DNA from: Alteromonas pelagimontana
Lineage (GTDB): Bacteria > Pseudomonadota > Gammaproteobacteria > Enterobacterales > Alteromonadaceae
Length of the DNA stretch: 64,000 nt
NCBI RefSeq assembly: GCF_002499975.2
Contig: NZ_CP052766.1
Span: forward strand, 372,001 to 436,000
Reading direction: 5' to 3'
This document shows positions 60,988 through 64,000 of the stretch, one piece after another. The notes below the pieces were generated by a model, which made no database searches, was not told the DNA's origin, and was given only the letters and a program-made list of their open reading frames with translations. The first letter of the stretch is position 1; the number at the start of each line of letters is the position of its first letter. The translations under genes were made by a program, and so were the position numbers.

Positions 60988-62675
60988 AGCATATCAATGT
61001 TATTCAGGGTTCAGCGGAATGGTTGGCTCTCAGAAAAGACTTTTTCACCGCATCTGAAGCGCCAATGATGATGGGCGCACACAAAAACATTAGCCGGAAC
61101 CAACTTCTTGATGCAAAGAAGGGTTGGACAACAATCGTTGATGATTACCTGCAAAAATTATTCGATGCTGGGCATGCAGCGGAAGAGGCGGCGAGACCGA
61201 TTGCAGAGAAAAAGCTTTTCGAAGAGCTTTATCCAGTTACAGGCTCGGCGGAAGTAGAAGGCTTACCTCTGCTGGCTAGTTTTGACGGTATCACGCTTCT
61301 GGAAGAAGTCTGTTTTGAACACAAGATCTTCAATAAGACGCTTGCTGAAAACGTCCTCAATGACGTTCTTGAGCCTCACTACTATTGGCAGTTAGAGCAG
61401 CAACTATTGGTTTCTGGCGCAGACAAAGTTTTCTTTGTGACAAGTGACGGTACAGAGAATAGATGGCAAGAAATGTACTATGAATCCGTTCCTGAGCGCC
61501 GCGAGCAGCTTATCAAAGGCTGGATGCAGTTTGCCGACGATCTGGAAAACCACGTGCCTGAAGCCAAATCCGAGAAAGTAGCGGCTGAGCCGGTGCGTGA
61601 CCTACCTGCTATCCGGTATGAAATGAATGGTCTTGCCCTATCTTCTAATCTCGACGCATACAAAGCCGCGGCGAATGAGCTGGTTGAAATCTCTAAGCAG
61701 CCACTGGAATCCGATCAGGACTTTGCCAACGCCGAAGCTCGGCAGAAGGTTTTCACCAAGGCCGAAAAAGACATTTCAGATATTTGTGATCGGGTGCTCG
61801 GTGAAGTTGGCAGTATTGACGCTTTCGTAAAAGATTTACGCTTCATCAGTGAGCAGATTCGCCAAGCCCGTTTATCAGAAGGTAAGCAAGTAAAAGCCCG
61901 TAAAGAAGAAATCCGCAAAGAAATTTACTACGCCGCCATGAATGAAATCGGCGATGCGGAGCAAGAGGCAGGCCGGAAAGTAAACGCCATTCTCCCTCGT
62001 CTTTCTATTGATGTTGTTGGCGCCATGAAAGGCAAGCGCACCATTGATTCTCTCAAAGACGCAGCCGACGGTGAAGTGGCGAAAGCCAAGATTGAAATTG
62101 CTAACTACCGTGATGCCGCTATGCAAAACATGCTCGTTATCGCTGACAACCGCGAATTCGACTTCCTATTTAACGACTGGGCGCAGATTGCATTTAAAGC
62201 CGCTGATGATTTCAAAGCCCTGGTAACTGCTCGTATCGCAGAACACAAAGAACGTGAAGCGAAGCGTGAAGAAGAACAGCGCGCTCGCATTCGTGCCGAG
62301 GAAGAAGCTAAAGCTAGACGTGAAGCGGAAGCTAAAGCCGCCAAGGAAAAGGCCGAACTGGAAGCCCAGCAACGCGCAGAACAGCAACAACGCGAAGCCG
62401 AGGAAACCGCGCAGCGCCAGCAGCAATCAAGCTCAGTTAAGGAAGAAGCCAATGAGCCAGAAGCTCAAGAAACTCAAACGCAAACAGCGTCAACTCCGCA
62501 GCGTGTGGAGCTATCACAAGTTGGTTCAACAGGAACCACAACCCGCAAGCTAGGCATGATGGAAGTTAATGCCGTGGTCAGTTTTGTAGCCTGGGCCAAG
62601 CATGAAGACGCCGCCCTTGCTGACAAGCTTGATGCCCTCTATCAGCAGTATATCGAACAGCGTGAGGTGGCGTGA
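60984..62675 (+). CDS. YqaJ-type recombination exonuclease with long C-terminal extension
   Basis: A 563-residue protein, over twice lambda Exo. The YqaJ nuclease domain (1-200) has GSAEWLALRKDFFTASEAP, D101 (SFDG), E112-x-K114 (FEHK) and a QLEQQL helix. A DUF1351-like helical part (about 230-330) follows, then a 60-residue Glu/Ala/Arg coiled coil and a C-terminal tail. ATGA overlap with recT. It resects 5' ends for RecT-driven recombination. Confidence 0.85.
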   Translation: MKHINVIQGSAEWLALRKDFFTASEAPMMMGAHKNISRNQLLDAKKGWTTIVDDYLQKLFDAGHAAEEAARPIAEKKLFEELYPVTGSAEVEGLPLLASFDGITLLEEVCFEHKIFNKTLAENVLNDVLEPHYYWQLEQQLLVSGADKVFFVTSDGTENRWQEMYYESVPERREQLIKGWMQFADDLENHVPEAKSEKVAAEPVRDLPAIRYEMNGLALSSNLDAYKAAANELVEISKQPLESDQDFANAEARQKVFTKAEKDISDICDRVLGEVGSIDAFVKDLRFISEQIRQARLSEGKQVKARKEEIRKEIYYAAMNEIGDAEQEAGRKVNAILPRLSIDVVGAMKGKRTIDSLKDAADGEVAKAKIEIANYRDAAMQNMLVIADNREFDFLFNDWAQIAFKAADDFKALVTARIAEHKEREAKREEEQRARIRAEEEAKARREAEAKAAKEKAELEAQQRAEQQQREAEETAQRQQQSSSVKEEANEPEAQETQTQTASTPQRVELSQVGSTGTTTRKLGMMEVNAVVSFVAWAKHEDAALADKLDALYQQYIEQREVA

Positions 62676-62950
62676 TGAAGGAGATTAAGTTACGCCCCCG
62701 CGAAATTGATGTGTGGAACACGTCTCTTGATGGTGCGCCTTTCTCCGTAATTGCCGAGCGTCTTTTTATGACAAAGAGAACCGTTAAATGGCACATGGAG
62801 AGCATTTATCCGAAAGTTGGCGTCGCTAATCGCCTGGAGCTTGTCATTGTTCAGTATCGCGATTATGGCGGCCAATGGTTACCTGGCGGTAAAGACAGAA
62901 TCAACGCCGCTATTACACCGCACTACCCTACAAAACTTAAAGCTGCTTAA
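62675..62950 (+). CDS. LuxR/GerE-type HTH protein
   Basis: A 91-residue protein that is only a GerE-type HTH (LRPREIDVWNTSLDGAPFSVIAERLFMTKRTVKWHMESIY in landmark form). No receiver or ligand domain. TGATG overlap with the exonuclease. Could regulate early or host genes. Confidence 0.7.
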   Translation: MKEIKLRPREIDVWNTSLDGAPFSVIAERLFMTKRTVKWHMESIYPKVGVANRLELVIVQYRDYGGQWLPGGKDRINAAITPHYPTKLKAA

Positions 62951-62959
62951 GGAACTGAG

Positions 62960-63202
62960 ATGAAAAACAGATTATCAGATTTAAACAACCATCTTTTTGC
63001 CCAGCTTGAGCGCTTAGGCGATGAGGATATTAAGGGTGAAGATCTTAAATCCGAGATTGATCGCGGCAAGGCTATGGCATCTGTTGCCAAGGAGATTGTC
63101 AGCAACACCAAACTTCGCTTCGATGCAGCAATGAAGTATGACGAAATGAGCCAAAATGCGAAGCGCCACATCGATGGCATTATGTTGGAAGATAAATCAT
63201 GA
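62960..63202 (+). CDS. 80-aa helical phage protein
   Basis: A fully helical protein ([40 protein letters not shown]). Similar small proteins are common next to phage recombination genes. ATGA overlap with the HNH gene. Function unknown. Confidence 0.6.
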   Translation: MKNRLSDLNNHLFAQLERLGDEDIKGEDLKSEIDRGKAMASVAKEIVSNTKLRFDAAMKYDEMSQNAKRHIDGIMLEDKS

Positions 63203-63990
63203 GCCGATTTGTCTATTCCGTTGAGATGCTCGCATTCCTAGAAGTGGGCTTTAAGCTTTGGCGCCTGCCAAGGCTGACCGAGGAGTTCAACAAGTGGTTT
63301 GGCACAGAAAAGACGCAGAACCAAATCAAAGCTTGCCTGAATAATCACAAAATTACATCCGGACGCGATCCCGGACTGCAGCCTGGGGAGCGGGAGCTTA
63401 AGTATTCCGATGAGCAAATAACGTGGCTTAAGCGTTCGTTCAAGAAAATGTCGGTCAAAGAATTAACACCGCTATTCAATAGCAAATTTGACCTCTCTGA
63501 ATCCGTTAACCAGGTAAAGGCATTTTTGAAGAACCACGGCATCACTTCTGGTAGAACCGGACACTTCAAGAAGGGCCAAGAAAGCTGGAACAAAGGCATG
63601 AAAGGCTTGCAGATTGGTGGTGAGGAAACTCGGTTTAAAAAGGGATCTACCCCGCCAAACCGGAAGCCAATAGGATCTGAGCGCATCTGCAAAAAGGACG
63701 GGTACATCTACATAAAAGTGGCAGAACGTAACCCTCACACTGGCCACCCTACCCGCTACCGCCTTAAGCAACGCTACTTATGGGAACAACATCATGGCCC
63801 CATCCCTAAAGGCATGACAGTGGCGTTCAGAGACAACGACAAGACCAACTGTGACATTGAAAATCTGATGCTCATCAGTCGCGCTCAGCTGGCAATGATT
63901 AACAGGTTTGGCTTAGCTAATTCGCCAGCAGAAATGAAGGACACGACTATCTTGTTCGCCGATTTAACTATGAAGCTGAAAGCTGCCTAA
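63199..63990 (+). CDS. HNH endonuclease with HTH repeats
   Basis: A 263-residue protein. Two HTH-like repeats ([21 protein letters not shown] and [10 protein letters not shown], then [14 protein letters not shown]) precede an HNH domain, [22 protein letters not shown] then NCDIENLML. This is typical of free-standing phage HNH nucleases. It may act in homing or in phage DNA metabolism. Confidence 0.75.
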   Translation: MSRFVYSVEMLAFLEVGFKLWRLPRLTEEFNKWFGTEKTQNQIKACLNNHKITSGRDPGLQPGERELKYSDEQITWLKRSFKKMSVKELTPLFNSKFDLSESVNQVKAFLKNHGITSGRTGHFKKGQESWNKGMKGLQIGGEETRFKKGSTPPNRKPIGSERICKKDGYIYIKVAERNPHTGHPTRYRLKQRYLWEQHHGPIPKGMTVAFRDNDKTNCDIENLMLISRAQLAMINRFGLANSPAEMKDTTILFADLTMKLKAA

Positions 63991-64000
63991 GGATTTCCAA

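Larger units (their letters stand above)
18718..64000. mobile_element. Lambda-like siphovirus prophage (left end to beyond window)
   Basis: From the att fragment rightward the genes follow the lambda prophage map without a break: cargo, tail, head, cos region, lysis, Q/Nin, replication, Cro/CI, early recombination operon. No portal, terminase or capsid gene is visibly broken, so it may be inducible. The integrase and second att site are not in the window. Confidence 0.9.

Overview
The window looks like part of a marine gammaproteobacterial chromosome, most likely Alteromonas or a close relative. The evidence is a moderate GC content, PEP-CTERM-tagged exported proteins, an FtsZ that keeps the gammaproteobacterial C-terminal peptide, and a lambda-type siphovirus prophage. 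The genus is an inference; no rRNA or core operon is present to fix it.

Region 1 (1-10.6 kb) is a defence-type island. A minus-strand operon encodes a DrmA-like helicase, a DrmB-like DUF1998 protein, a compact SF1 (UvrD-like) helicase and a fourth gene cut off by the window edge. This is the DISARM core pair, but no methylase or PLD nuclease is visible. Divergently transcribed are a papain-fold cysteine peptidase-like protein, two unrecognised proteins, a stand-alone EVE/PUA-like domain protein and a WYL-type regulator.

Region 2 (10.6-18.5 kb) is a mobile-element integration module. Reading on the minus strand it holds an excisionase-like gene, a tyrosine integrase, an OB-fold plus HD-domain protein, two microproteins (one a single membrane helix) and a divergent FtsZ paralogue. 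That paralogue keeps its GTPase residues and the C-terminal divisome-binding peptide. A small XRE regulator is divergent from xis over two palindromic operators. Beyond it lie a protein with a HEPN-like Rx4H motif, a membrane-anchored pYEATS-domain protein and a NUMOD-type HTH protein.

Region 3 (18.7 kb to past the right edge) is a lambda-like prophage. Its distal end is marked by the 3' half of a tRNA-Val(GAC) gene, the probable attachment site. The gene order is the lambda prophage map: att, 'b region' cargo (two PEP-CTERM proteins, tail adhesins, a Doc toxin pair), tail (J to tube), head (E, D, C, B, W, A, Nu1), cos region, lysis, Q-like, NinG/NinB, MT-A70 methylase, DnaB, O-like protein with internal iterons, Cro/CI switch, YhaV toxin pair, membrane cargo, then the leftward-type early operon with RecT and a YqaJ exonuclease. 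The integrase and intact tRNA should lie to the right of the window.

Several control elements can be read directly. They include three regularly spaced operators between cro and cI, with matching sites at the second early promoter. There is also an A AAA AAC frameshift site making a 196-residue tail chaperone, a terminator before the lysis genes placed like lambda tR', and an internal start for a scaffold protein. The least expected items are the FtsZ module tied to an integrase, the Hint domain ending the tail-tip J protein, the PEP-CTERM cargo, the zinc-ribbon gene embedded antisense in another phage gene, and a 16-copy 27-bp in-frame repeat.
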